From Pegea sp. RAD2-039 (Eukaryota > Chordata > Thaliacea > Salpida > Salpidae), in contig JAQGEQ010000137.1 of the NCBI GenBank assembly GCA_034620365.1, forward strand, positions 496,001-560,000: a stretch of 64,000 nucleotides of DNA. Direction: 5' to 3'. Under the pieces are notes generated by a model that was not told the origin of the DNA, searched no databases, and saw nothing but the letters and a program-made list of their open reading frames with translations. Every line of letters starts with the position of its first letter. Position 1 is the first letter of the stretch. Position numbers and translations under genes: made by a program. Below, piece after piece: positions 1 to 12,168 of this stretch.

Positions 1-1250
1 CTTAGCCTTAAAAACATGAAAAACAGTTTTTTAACTAGCTATTCAAGCTTGTTTTTAGAATTTTAATTCTATGCATTCGATAAATAAGTAATTTGGTAAT
101 AGTTCTTTCAACTTTCTTTTAATCAAAGATATATTTCTTAAATTTTCATTAAACTTCTGTTTAAATAATCATTGATTATTTAAAATGAGTTAAATACCCT
201 GATTATAAAACTTGAAGGTAAAGTTGAATGTGCCAATAAATAAAATTATATTTAAATTTTAATGATTGATTAGTAAAATTTAAGTATAAAATTATACTTT
301 CAATACTTTAGCTCATTTTAATAAAAATAAAGCATAATAAATTTGTAATAATATCTTCTGAAAATACACATTAAAGAAATAAAGTAAAAAAAATTTTTTG
401 TCAAAACAAATGATAACATTTTTCAAATTTTTTTTTTTAGTTTACCAAATTTAATGATATTTTTAAATGTATTCTGTATGAAGGGTATATAAATAATTTT
501 TTAGTAGATGTAGTTTGTATTTCTTCTGTTACAATTTTATCACTAATTAAATTCATATTTTAAGCATTATTAAAAATTTTTTGTTGAAATATTTAAAAAT
601 CAAAGCTAGTTTTGCAATTTGTTACCGTTTAGTTTTAACAAGTGTGAAAATTTGTATTAGTTTCCTAACAACATACTAAATAACTACTAAATAAACCAAT
701 AAAATCAAAATTAGTTAAAGTGAATAAACTGGGAAAACAATTTAATGTTGAAAATCATTCGTTACAAATTGAAGCCACAAACAGCAGATTATAAGAAGTT
801 TATATAAACCGAAATTATTATAAAGTCGAAAAATTTTATGGAAATTTTTGATTCACCAGTTATTTTTGGAGTTGAACAAGTTTCAACAAATTTTGATGCA
901 AATGTTTCTACAAAAAGAAGCTTCTAGTTTTTTATCTTCTTTGTTGAAACAATTAGAAAATATAAATCCACAAAAAGCAATCTGCAACCGCTCCACGTTA
1001 AATTCGTAAAATCAAAACAAGTTAAAACATGTTCAACTCCAAAAAAAAGATTAAAACTTGTTTCCAAGCTGCTCCCAAAAATTATTTCAGAGATTTTGTC
1101 AAATGATTTGAAGAAGAACTTCTCCGCAGACATTTTGATTTCATAAATGTTCTTTTCTATTTCAAAAACGACAAAAACGGAGATAAAACTGATGAGATGA
1201 CAACAGCTGTTTAAGATCTAGTAAGACAGCTTCATTGCTACCTTTCCTTG
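1..1250 (+). repeat. R2 dispersed repeat, copy 1 (extends off the left edge)
   Basis: This stretch is the reverse complement of 14,477-15,590, and its right part (about 850-1,140) also matches 17,797-18,080 and 54,648-54,910 in reverse. On the plus strand, 838-1,146 reads as one frame from ATG to TAA (103 codons) with a single internal TAG near 922. It ends in a basic stretch followed by the residues NFSADILIS. Other copies carry a splice-acceptor-like tract (T-rich, then GCAG) just where this copy has TTTGTTG. The family therefore looks like scattered remains of a spliced gene or of an unclassified element. The protein is not recognised. Confidence 0.7.
838..1146 (+). pseudogene. R2-encoded small protein remnant, one in-frame stop
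   Basis: The frame starts MEIFDSPVIFG, meets a TAG about 30 codons in, and then stays open to TAA with the motif LQPLHVKFVKSK and a Lys-rich C-terminal third. The same second-half frame is open on the minus strand of the 14.5-kb copy, where it follows a good acceptor (TTTCTTTCTTTGCAG). In the divergent copy at 16.2-16.5 kb a related peptide (NLQPLYIKSLKS) is recognisable. Conservation across divergent copies argues for past coding use. No known domain is visible. The antisense frame (starting MSAEKFFF) is also open, so coding strand is an inference. Confidence 0.4.
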
Positions 1251-2154
1251 TAAATATTTTTCTTTCAACTGAATTTATTAATTAATCAATAAAAAGAAAA
1301 ATTCAAATCATAAAGTATTTAAGAAAAATAATAAAACTTTAATTTCATCAAATTTTATCAAACTTTATTTAGAATAAAATATTATTAATATATTGAATTG
1401 TATTCAAATATTGGTGATTTGAAATTAATAAAATTAATCTTTTCCCTTTAGAAATAAACTGAAAACCTAATAAGATATCTAATTAAAAAGCAGTCAGAAC
1501 TAACAAACTAGGAGTTTTGTATTTTGTTATTTTACTGTTATCTAGCGTTAATTGTTCTGTTATAAAAATTTTCTTTTAATTCTACTGTTTATAAACATCT
1601 AATTGGATAATATTTATTTTATAATCTTTAATATTATTTCAAGAAAACAATCCATTTATTTAATTTAATGAAAATAATTTTTAAAGTTAAAAAAGATTCA
1701 AATGTTATTAAAAATTTAGAATTGAACTTTTCTAAACTTTTCAAAATCAAAATATAACTAATCGAAAAAATCAATAGAAGCTATCTAGACACAATAATTG
1801 CAAGTAATAAATGGTAATAAAAGGAAAAATATCAAAATATTCTTATTAATATAAACATAGAAATTACCATCGTATAATCGAGATAATTTATTTTAATTAA
1901 ATATTTCATAATTAATTTTTTAATTAAAAGTTCACAAATATTAATTAGTTTAATAAAGAATAGTCAACCTAAAAGAAATTTCTAAACACTAAAGTAAAAA
2001 TAAAATAATAATTTCAATAACTTTCTTGTATCTTTTTCATATTGTATTATCCCTATAATCAGTTAAATTGCAAAATTAAAAAAGTAGACAATAAAGTAAT
2101 ATCTTATTTTAGAAAAAGCAATACTGATAAAATAATAAAAAGGCAAACACAAAC
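1251..2154. repeat. Non-coding part of an inverted segmental duplication
   Basis: AT-rich sequence with no supportable gene. It matches 53,290-54,205 in reverse complement, for example the tract around a TAGATAGCTTCTATT-type motif at 1,765-1,790 and 53,675-53,700. Together with its flanks it forms an inverted duplicate of roughly 2.9 kb whose partner starts at 52,485. Confidence 0.65.
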
Positions 2155-2329
2155 ATTCTATTTGAATAAGTTATTTATCAGAAGTGATTTGTATATTATA
2201 TATTGTGATTGGTGACAGTAAAAATCTTTTATGAAAACTATGGTGGTTCCAAACAAAAGTGGCAAGATCTTACGGTCAACTGTATAACAAAATCCTGAAA
2301 ACTGACTTCATCAAAGCAAGCTTGCAATT

Positions 2330-3224
2330 ACCAATCCTGCAAAAAAATTTACTCTGGTGAAGATCCGGTAATAGAATGCTTTAAATGTCTCTTCTGCTTT
2401 CATCTCACCTGTAGTGGTGTGAGCAAGAAAATTTATGATATGTTTGATAAAAACCAGATGAAGCAAATGGGATTTAAATGGTTCTGCATTAAATGAATAA
2501 CCATGAACACAACAGCTTCCTCAACCAATTCTGATCAAAACATTTTATCCGACTTCAGACATCAGCAAATCTGTATCTGCTGAATTAGCCAAATTTGACA
2601 TTGGCAACGATGTTGCCAAGATCAATGAGAAAGTATCTAGTTTGTCTAAATTAATGGATGAACTGAATGCCTCTACAAAAAATCAATCACATGGGCCTAG
2701 GTGGGCGGTGCTCCCGGTCCCGACAAAAATGCTAGTATGGTGCAGCTTCTTGCCAAGAAGGTCACCGACACGCACAAAACACTCACTTTAGACCGTGAGT
2801 ATATAGAAAACAATTTCATCATCTTTAATGTCTCTGAGACTGATAAAGATGATGACAGCAAGTGTTTTAATCAAATGTGCTCTCAAAGCCTTGATTTTGT
2901 GGATTTCCAAAGATATCAATGACTAGACTAGGAGCAAAAAGCTCTGATCATCAAAGACCGCTGAAAGTATCCTTTCAGGAAAATTGGAACAAACGTAAGT
3001 TTCTTGCTAAGCTGTATAAGCTAAAGCTTGACAAAAAATTCAAGCGCATAAGAGTAGCACATGATATGTGTGAAGATGATCGCTTAGAAAATAAGCGTCT
3101 TCTAAAAGAAGCGTATAACCGAAATCCGAATAAACAACCAACTGATTTCAAATACAAAGTTCGAGGTCCACCATGGGCTATGAGAATTGTCAAGGTTTTT
3201 TCAAAAAGTGGAAGTGGCAAATAA
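2330..3224 (+). pseudogene. LINE ORF1 (PHD finger + RRM-like), frameshifted
   Basis: Fragments match the intact ORF1 at 40,053-41,048. They include the Cys/His finger remnant near 2,370-2,420 (FHLTCSGVSKK), the coiled-coil segment near 2,580-2,690, the RNP2-like piece IIFNVSETDKDDD near 2,815-2,860, and the basic C-terminal part at 2,919-3,224 ending at the VRGPPWA motif. Several frameshifts and premature stops separate them. ORF1 proteins of this kind bind the element RNA; this copy cannot make one. Confidence 0.8.
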
Positions 3225-3239
3225 TCACTGGACTCATAT

Positions 3240-4640
3240 CTTCTTTTTTTAAACTCTCTCCGCACACAATTATGAATACCCAAGGTATCAATTTACAGAA
3301 ACCCATCATCAAATCTCACAAGCATCAAAAAGACAATTCTTGTATCACATTAAGTATGTTCTTCAACGCACAGTGGAGTATTAACAAAATTTTTCAATTA
3401 AAAGCTCTTTTGCATTCCCAAGGTTTCACATTTGTTTTTATTACTGAAACTTGGTTGAAACCGTTTTATCCTGATTATTTTCTGGTTGACGGTAATCTTT
3501 TTTGTGTTTTGCGTTGTGATAGACTGTAGGATAGAGGCTTCGGTGTTTGCGTAATTTACCAAATATCGCTTGCAACCAAGATTTCTAGAATTCAGATTGA
3601 TGCCATTAATTGTCCAGGGTTTGAGATTATCGCTTTGGATTTTCATTACTAAAAGTTCAAATTTTCTCGTTTTATATGTACCTATCTACCACCTTCTAAT
3701 ACTAATGATGAGGTTACTGTTAAGGCCTTATTGAAGGTTCTGAATAGTGTTGTGTGTCCTGAGTTATATATTTTGGGGGATTTTGATTTTGGTAAAATTG
3801 ACTGGAATAACCCAAATTTAGCATTTAGTGGAAAATCGTTTAACTTGGATAGCGATAATACTAATTCACCCTTTCTAAGTCATGCCTTTGTAAGCTTCCT
3901 CAATGCCAATAATTTATCTCAGATGGTTACTTTTCCGACCCAAGTTAGTGGTAGTACTTTGGATCTTCTTATCACATCGAAACTCGAGAACATTATCTAC
4001 GTTGATCAAAATAAACCTTCTGCTTTGACATGCGATCACAATATGATTGAATTCAAGCTCCATCAAAATTTTTTTATGAACGTTAAAACTTCAAGCAAAC
4101 GGAATTTTTACTGTGGAAATTATAATGGCATTAACAAGTTTCTATCAGATGTTGACTGGATTTCGGTTTCAACTCTTCCGAAGACATCAATACCATTTGC
4201 TGAATGTTTACTAACATCGTTAAAGGGTCAATCGAAAAATTCATACCTTTTTATAGAATCAACCAAAAAGCCACGTTTGCCTAAATATTTAAGGAATTTA
4301 TAACATTTAAAAAACCTCTTATACAAACAAACTAAAACAGACCCTTCTATCAAATGTCTTTACAATGATCTTTGTATAAATTACAAGAAATCTATTTCTA
4401 ATTTTCATTTAGGAAGAGAAAGTGCAGTTTTATCTTCACCTTGTAAGAAAACGTTTTTTGGTTTCATAAATCGCAAGCTTAAGGCGAGATCTCAAATACC
4501 ACCCTTACGTGAAAACAGCTACCAGCTTGTGATAGAACCAGAAGCTGAGTTGCTAAACAATAAATTTAATAGCGTGTGTATATTCGATGATGACAATACT
4601 CCTTCTCTCTCCTACTCCGACATCTTACAACATTTATTGT
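3240..4640 (+). pseudogene. LINE ORF2 endonuclease domain, broken, RT missing
   Basis: APE-type endonuclease motifs are readable in successive frames: NAQW near 3,370, ITETWL near 3,440, LGDFDFGKIDW near 3,770, LDLLITSK near 3,960 and CDHNMIEF near 4,030. A stop follows the residues LRCDRL near 3,529, and further frame breaks occur near 3,650 and 4,180. The element ends abruptly near 4,640 without the RT or the 3' tail. Confidence 0.8.
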
Positions 4641-6297
4641 AAAAAATAAATATAGAGAGGTTGAATTTGTGTCTTGCTCTTATTTAAGACTAAATTGATT
4701 TGTTAAGTAGATTTTGCAAATTTTCAGGTTGTTAGCGAAAAGACAGAAAAAAGGCTTTTGGTGAATTGAATTGGATAATTACTTCAACTTAAACACCCTC
4801 TAATAGTTTCCTACAGCTAAATTATTAAAAGTCATTAGTTATTATTTAATCCTAAACTTTGTCAAATCTTTCACTGCTTAAAAATACACGGAATATATAT
4901 TTTAGATTATATGTATTAGTATATTTATGTATATATATATATAAATATATTTGGTTTCCATATAATTTATGTTACTACAACGTCACAAAAGTTCTTATAT
5001 TTTATGCATTCTTGTTCAAAATAAAGAATCAAAAAATTTTAAAAGGATTAAACAATTATTTAACAAAACGATTAATAAATTATCAATAGACTCAACGACC
5101 TAAATTATCAACAGACTCCTTCATTGCGTCAAAATCTTTGGACTCTTTTAAATTTGGGCCAGAAAATATGATTTTGTAATTTTACCATCTAGTGATGATT
5201 ATTGTTGCCAGTTACATTAATACACTCTCTTATTTGCTGTTTTTCGTTTATATTTCATTTTAAGTTAAACTTATAGCATTCCTTTCTTTTAAAACATATA
5301 TTATTACTTAAATGTGATAAAAAACACTATTTTAGTTGTTTTTAGTTAAACTATTTATTAAAACTTAAAAAATTAAAGAAAATTTGTTTAGTAATGTTTA
5401 TCAAAGAAGAAGATTTAAAATTGAATTACACCAAATAAATGTTTGCAAATTTAAAAGAAAAAAATTAGAAAAGTTGAAAGCTTTCTAGTATATCATCAAT
5501 AACACAAAACAGTAAAAATTAAAAGTTATAAACTATTTTGCTGAAATTACAAGAAAACATTAAAAACACTTAAAACAAACAAAAACTCTAAAAATAGTTT
5601 TTAACAAAAATGAAAAACTAAAATCTAAGATAAGAGGAGTTAAATAATTTAAAAAATTGATAAGTATCGGTTAGAAAAACGCTATTGGATTGTTTGTTTA
5701 CCAAATCAGCTTTATTCTCCGGTTCCGTCTAAAGCAGGATGCTGTTATCAAGCAAGGGAGGTAATAAAGATCTTGATGTTAAAAGTATTATTCATCAGTA
5801 TATGTTTTTTTTTCATTTGTAGTGCTTTTATCTGTTTTTTCATTATCTTATACTTTTTTCTACAATTTTTTTCACAATAGTTTAACGTTGCGCTATCTAT
5901 AGCTAATTTATTCATCCAATAATAGGTATATCATTTTGTAATTTCAAAAAACTGATTGTGTAACTGAAAAATAGCTTAAAATAAGTTTTGTTTTATTTCA
6001 TATTCAATTTCACTGCTACTAAATTTAATATAACTTAAAAATAATATCAAATTATAGATTTTTCAGACTTTATTATCAAAATGCATGATCGCATGTTTAC
6101 TAAACACCAAGTAGTCAGCAAATAGGTCGTAGCATTTAACAGGCTATCGAAAACAATACGAACTGCAAAGACTACATAAATACATAATTATATTATAGCT
6201 AATTTATTTCAAACTAAAAGTTACTAAGCAGTGTTTGTTTTGATGCAAACTTTGCTGTAGACAAACTACTTGCAGAATTAGTTTAACACATTACTTT
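4641..6297. other. Intergenic, AT-rich, no gene seen
   Basis: No frame with coding character, splice-consistent exon pair or recognisable repeat was found. The only less AT-rich patch is near 5,700-5,760, and it gave no convincing RNA fold or protein. Confidence 0.5.
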
Positions 6298-7566
6298 CTA
6301 AACACATCTACAGCCTGAAATTACCATATCTTCGACTTTTGTGATGACAAAATTGTTCATTTTGTCACGATACATAATACTGAGTGGCAGCATTTCCTTA
6401 GGAGCACAGCAGCTCTTAGATTGGTCTTCTGTTAAATAATCAACTGCATGAGCTACCATTTTTCCTCTCATCGTATCCCGAGTATGAGCATAATCACATC
6501 CACCGGCACAGTACTTAGCATTAAAGCTTTTTGGGTGGAGAACCCAATCCATGCCCACTTGATCAAAATTAAGTACCATGTCAAACAAACAGCAATGAAG
6601 GTGTGCATTCTTCCCAGAGCACTCTGATGGTGTTTGAGAGCCAGAAGAACGTTTTCCTCTTTTCAATACGGTTGTATCTTCCACAAGTGCAGTTTGCATG
6701 TAAGGTTTCTGAAAATTCATTAATTTTATTATTTGTCGTAAACTATATTAGTGAAGAATAAAAACTTATGTCTTACTCTTAACCATCAAGTTAATAAAAT
6801 ATTCAATTCAAAGTAATATTTTATAAAAATTAGAACATTATATCTTGAAATTTTTAACCCTTCAACATACTTTAATTTATATTTTAAAAATTACATGAAA
6901 GAATTAAATTTTTGACAAGAAGCTTTTTTCGAATCTATAAACATCTGTCAGCTTGATACATTGTTAGCTCGAAATAAAGTATCTGATTTTCAATTTAACT
7001 AATTTATCAAAAACAAAGTGAAACCTCACTTTTTTAAAGAGGAATTATTATTTGAAATATTTGTTAGTTAATACAAGAACAACTTTTACAAACAAAACTT
7101 ACAAACTGTTCTTCATTGGTTGTCAATACAATATCTTGAGCATCTTTTTTAGGCATTACTTTCATCAGTTGAGACATATTTTTATTAAATAGCATTCTAT
7201 TGACAGAATCAGTTATCTCGATATTTAGCCAGTGATCTTTGTCAGATTTGATGGGAATAGAAAGTGTTTGAAAACGATCGATTCCATATAATTTCTTCAT
7301 AGAAGCAATAGTAATCTGACTAGGCAAGTCACTTTTGCTCACGTTCGGTGGTTCTTTCATATTCAGCTTTACTAACAACTCCTTTTGAAATTGTTTGATT
7401 CTGTTGTCTTGTAAACGTTGGTGTAGCATACAGGTTTTATCATTTTCTTCACATCTATCGGTCGCGATGAAGCTTGTTGAAGCAAGAGGTGCCATAATAA
7501 CCAACCATAAGATACAACCAGTAAAAAAATCATACTTTTTCGATTCATTTTGTTCTGTCCGTTCAA
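6298..7566 (-). CDS. TGF-beta superfamily ligand (activin/GDF8-like), frame break in signal peptide
   Basis: A secreted dimeric growth-factor precursor that would signal through type I/II Ser/Thr kinase receptors. There are two coding exons: 7,566-7,103 and 6,708-6,298, separated by a 394-bp phase-0 intron (GTAAGT donor, TTTTCAG acceptor). Exon 1 holds a hydrophobic signal peptide and a short prodomain with a paired Cys region. Exon 2 holds a furin-type RGKR site followed by a mature domain of about 105 residues with nine Cys, including HCCLFDM, YCAGGC, SCCAPKE and terminal GCRCV. Nine Cys is the TGF-beta/activin/myostatin pattern; closest subgroup unsure. Oddity: the ATG and signal peptide lie in a different frame from the prodomain. 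The break falls at or after an A7 run (7,523-7,529 on the plus strand), and a one-base length change there would join the two frames. This may be a sequencing slip, a variant or a dead allele. The prodomain (about 120 residues) is short for the family. Confidence 0.9.
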
Positions 7567-7619
7567 AAAATCAGCAAATAGAAGCGGTGCCTTGTCAATA
7601 AGATACTTTTACAACAAAA

Positions 7620-8430
7620 ATCACTGAAAGAAAAAGTTTTACAGATTCTCTCGTTTCAACTAGGTGTATAAACAAAATTTAAACAAATGACGTCATTGCT
7701 TCTTGATAGGATATAATTTGATGAATCACCACTCCCATATCATATTTCAGGGTAATTAACAAAAAGTTATTACTTCAAGCTTTTAGTCAAATCTTCGATA
7801 TGAGCAATATTGCGCAACCGGTTTTCTTCGATCTTTTTTAATCACTTAAATAAACTTTCAATAAAGTCAGATCTCGACATTTTAAATTAATAAAAATAGT
7901 TAATTATCATAAATTACTTTTATTTGATTAATTTTAGTGTTTTCAAATCTATTTATTCAAAAAATTGTTTCCACAAATATCTGAAAAATGAAAAACTTTT
8001 TTCAAAGATTTTCATAAATTTTCGTTTAATTTAAAACTTTTACACGGATATTAAGTAGTTTAAAGTGAAATTACAACAATCAATTAAGTTAATAAAGTCT
8101 TAAATTCTGGCATGATAATTTCTACTGTGAAAATAATTAGCAACGTTTTTAGGCCTTAATTAAAATTACAAATCATTTAATTAATGAAACTTTCCTGTTT
8201 ATTCAGAACATACTTACGCTATCGGAAAACATCAAAGAAAACCAGTTGCTTAATCAATTTGTTGATATTAGATTGTTAAATAGTAAACCAATGAGTTACT
8301 TTAAGCTTTCAATCTAAAATGGAATATGGCGGCGATGAATCATCAAATGATTTCCTATCAGGAAGCAATGACGTCATCTAGAGAATAATGTTTAAATTTT
8401 CTTTTACACATAGTGTAAATTTGTTTAACG
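7620..8430. repeat. Imperfect inverted repeat (foldback element) upstream of the TGF-beta gene
   Basis: The left arm (about 7,620-7,850) matches the reverse complement of the right arm (about 8,200-8,430). Shared stretches include an AAATTTAAAC tract, ATGACGTCATTGCTTC, a TTTGATGA tract and a GCAAC(C/T)GGTTTTCTT tract. Each arm carries a perfect TGACGTCA palindrome (7,687 and about 8,371), the textbook CRE/bZIP site. It sits just 5' of the TGF-beta start, so it may be a foldback or MITE-like insertion or a duplicated control region. No ORF lies inside. Confidence 0.6.
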
Positions 8431-8954
8431 TAATCATCACAAAAATGTAATTAAGTAGAAATTTTTAAATAGCTTTTTAATAACCTTTCCTAAGTTGATT
8501 TTAGTAATTACAAAGTATATGTTATTGGTTATAATTATGAAATACTTATTAGACAGAAAAATGTTTATCTTCGTTCAATGAAGTAGAAAAGATAATTCAT
8601 TAATTTTGTTTTAATTTTTAAACAAAAAACGATATGACTAAAATCAACTTGAACAAAAACAATAATTAAGGTAGATTTTATGAATACCAATCACTTTTTA
8701 GAGATGAAAAATAAAGAACATTACTAAAATTAAATAAATTAATTAAGAAATAAATTAATATTATTAAAAAAACATAAATGTTTATTTTTTGTTATCCATA
8801 AAGTAAATAGAAAACTATTTTAAATAAAATAATTTATTATGTTGTCAATGATTTTAAGGAATTTTCTTTATAAATACTATAGTGAATTTAACAAAAATAT
8901 TTGCAATAAAAAGTTTAAGAAGTGACCCTACGTTGTTTAGCGTTCTATTATCTT
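8431..8954. other. Intergenic, nothing seen
   Basis: Very AT-rich; no ORF with coding character, no repeat partner noticed in the window. Confidence 0.45.
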
Positions 8955-9291
8955 TCAAAACTTACAAATCGTATGATAAAAAAAACTTTATGACAGCTGT
9001 TAAAACAAAATAGAATTTTAGGTCAACAACTAAAAATTACATTTCCAAGAATACATTCAAACGTCTTATAGAGAAATTTTTAGTTTTATTTTTACTAGAC
9101 AAGTAGAAAACTACCCAAGAACCATCGTGACGCAATCATATAACCTTAGGTTAAAAAAATAAAAACAAATCCAAATTTCAAATTGTGATTTCATTTTCTT
9201 TTTTCAATTAACATTAGCGGTAAACAACAATGACGAGTAAAACTGCCATATATACTTAAATAACAACAGTTTTCGCATGAAATTTTAAGGT

Positions 9292-10341
9292 TTATTTAAC
9301 TTTGTTTGCTTCTAACATAAAGCTAGTTGTACAAACTTTAAATAAATACGAATAGCATGAAATAGTTGTTACCAAAAGTTTTTCCTCTTTCTTAATATTA
9401 TATTTTTCATTTTCTATTAATTGTTTGCAGAAAACAGAACGCTGGTTAGAAAGATCTGCTGTAATATCTTCCCATTTATCATTTTTAATGCTAAGTGTCT
9501 TCATATAGCAATTGGATGTATTCTTAAAACGAAAAAATTATTAAAGCTTTATAAATTGTTGTTAATAAATTTTCATACCTTTATAAAAGTCAAAGATTTA
9601 TTCAAACTTTTCATTTCTGTAGCCAGAAAAAATTAATTGAAAAGCTGATAGAATTAAAACAAGCAACTTGCATATTATCAGTTTTTATATCATCTAGTTT
9701 TAATAAATCTTTCGGCTACATGAAAAAATTTAATTATTTCAAATACTGAAGAAAATTGAAGCATAAAATCATTAACAATATTTTTAAAGTTGTTATCCTG
9801 TTTATCAATCATCCAAATAATTAAGATGATTTTGTATAATAATAAAATATTTAAAAGAAATCAATTGTTTTTGTTTGTTATTTTTTTCACACAAAGAGGT
9901 ATAAATAAATTGTACAAACTTTTGTATAAAATTTCATATTGCTTATAAAAGTATATAGATGTAAAAATTTAAAATATGTTTCATCTAGACTTCTGTCCAA
10001 ACGTTTTTATCAGTTTCTCAGCATTTAACAAAAGGAAAGCTTTTTTGTTTTATAATTATGGTAATTTAATTTGGTCAAAAAATATTTCTACAAACTTAAT
10101 AGATTATTTTTATCTATAAATTGTTTTCTTGGATATGACTCATAGCTATTTAATCTTTTGATTTAAAAAATGTTGTTTCAACAGCTGCTATCAAGAAGCT
10201 TGTAAACGTTTGAAAATAATTAGTCTGACTAATACTAAATATCCTTAAAGTTAAACTTTTGAACCCTTCGAATAATGAATTTAAATGACTGAATGATAAA
10301 TCACACGAAAATAAAGTTATTTTCAAGAAAGCTGAAGACAT
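9292..10341 (-). CDS. Putative small multi-exon gene, helical protein, unknown function
   Basis: Several short open segments on the minus strand have splice borders. An N-terminal block at 10,341-10,150 begins MSSAFLK. Open blocks follow near 9,990 and 9,810-9,695. A 38-base exon lies at 9,616-9,579 (CTACAG acceptor, GTATG donor), and the terminal exon at 9,522-9,292 follows a TTTTAAG acceptor. The 38-base exon and the terminal exon join in phase. The terminal exon encodes about 76 residues including DKWEDITADLSNQRS. In the duplicate (23,264-23,476) it differs by one residue. The stop codon lies inside an AATAAA (9,291-9,296). No family is recognised; segments look alpha-helical and Phe/Leu-rich. 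Exact exon chain upstream of 9,616 is uncertain. Confidence 0.45.
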
Positions 10342-10344
10342 TTA

Positions 10345-12168
10345 ACATTAGTTTAATATAAAAATCGTTGAAGTAGTATTTTACGTCAATTGCTTATAAA
10401 TAACAATAACTTAAACAAATAATCCTGAAAGTATATCAATTTTTAACAGGAGTTAGAATTCAATTTAAAATTATTCACAGAATTCAAAATATTATTTAGT
10501 TAATTATTTAACTTAATTAATCATTAATAGTTTAATTTTCCGATTTATAAAATTCTATCAAACCCTAAAATATAGTTTTGAAAATATTTTATTATACATA
10601 ATTACATAAATTTCATTTAACTTTTTCTACTATGATAACTAAACTAAAAATAAAAAAGACCTCTATATAATTTAATGGATAGACAAATAAAATAAAAACC
10701 AAGAACTCATACGTTTAAAAAATAATAAGATAAAAAATAAGAAACTTCAGTAAAACGTTTTTCCATTTTTTTAATAATCAAGTAAATTTGTTATATAGAA
10801 AATTTGTTTAACTTTTAAAATATGTAATGATTCAAAACGATTTGACCGAAAAAAAGATAAACAATTTTTACAGAAAATTCCTTCAAATAAAAAAAATATA
10901 TAAAAGAATAAAGATATTTTCAACTAATAAATAACTAAGAGTATAAAAGAACTAGTATAAAAGCAATATTTTGAGTCATAAAGATAGTTATTTATTTATT
11001 AAAACTATTTTATTTCTGTAAAACCATCATTTTCCAAAACATAAACAAGTTTTAAAGTTAAAAGGATTAAACATTTTATAGTTGTAGTAAGAAGAAAAGT
11101 CATGAAATTTGGTACTAATGACTTTAAGTAATGATTTCAGAAAATAAATGATAATTAAAGACAATTGATAATTTGCTATTACCTTTAGTTGTAAGTATAT
11201 AACTAACAATCATAAGCAGCAGTTAGAGCAAGTTATAACTTTCTAATACGAATAGAATAACCTTTGGAATAAATTAGTTTAAATGTTTATTAGCTAGTAA
11301 AAACTGTCTTTAGAAAAAAACTAGTATTTTTTTAAATTTTTCATTACAAAATTATTAGCAAAGAATGAATTTATTTTTTTAACAAGATTATTTACATTTT
11401 TTAGATGAAACTAATAAAATAAATTTGTACAAAATGTTTGGAAACCCTCAATCTATTTTATGAAATAAACTGCAGTATAGGGCCATTTCATTTTACATCT
11501 GCTAGCGACTAGTCCTAAGTGAATATCTCACAAAGGAATTTTCTTAGACTATGGGCTTAGGTAGTTTTTGATATCTAGTTTTCTAGTTACTCTGTTTTAC
11601 GGTAGGATCAAAATTAAAATTAGTTTTTAGAAAGTAAAATTGATTAAATGGTACCTTATTTAGTTTCTAAATTATATCTAAATTATCCTAGTTAATTTAA
11701 ACCAAAGTAATTTATTAAAGGGTTAGTAAACTTTTATTAAAATAAGTTTATATAAGCCTGTTAAGTTCTTTTACTGCAAACTTTCATTAATAATCTTTTA
11801 GGTTTTAATTACTTTTTTATAATTACTATAGTTATTTATAAACGTTTTCAAAATTCATTGTATTTTTAAGACTAATTAATTTTTTTGACCGTTTGAAATC
11901 ACTGATAATTTTTGAAACCTAGATATCTAATATTAAAAAAAGAAGAAAAAATTTCATAAGAAAATATCTGTTGGCAGATTTGTGTAAACAAATTCTTTAC
12001 TTTGATATAATAAACAGTTCAAGCAAAGAAACTATTTGTGGCAAAAGTAGTAGTAACAATAAATAGTGTGTAATTTTTCATCATTATCAAACATTATTTT
12101 GATTAGTAAAATTTATCTTAATCAAATAAATAATTTCATCAATTTTATATTAAATTTTTCGGTTTTAA
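10345..12168. other. Non-coding spacer within unit U
   Basis: AT-rich spacer between the two oppositely oriented genes of unit U. From 10,790 onward it is closely conserved in the other copy (41,388-42,773). Near 11,745-11,757 both copies keep a TATATAAG motif (about 420 bp before the first ATG of the coiled-coil locus), a possible TATA element. No other feature seen. Confidence 0.4.

Larger units (their letters stand above)
2155..4640 (+). mobile_element. Non-LTR retrotransposon (APE-type LINE), truncated copy A
   Basis: The copy starts with the family's 5' end (TTCTATTTGAATAAGTT-like), runs through ORF1 and the endonuclease part of ORF2, and stops near 4,640 before the reverse transcriptase. 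Every domain is present only in pieces in different frames, so the copy is dead. It is the same insertion as the inverted partial copy at 52,485-53,290, because the flank beyond the 5' end is shared. PHD-finger ORF1 plus APE endonuclease and RT, as seen jointly across copies in this window, is typical of jockey/CR1/L2-like LINEs; the exact clade is not assigned. Confidence 0.85.

Noticed and set aside
924-1133. ORF starting MSAEKFFF on the strand opposite the R2 small-protein frame (also 17,797 and 54,648)
   Set aside because: Open in several copies but lacks the splice acceptor logic and is not kept in the divergent copy; kept only as a possible alternative.
4859-5089. 76-codon Tyr/Leu/Ile-rich ORF
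   Set aside because: AT-driven low-complexity frame in intergenic DNA with no splice or conservation support.
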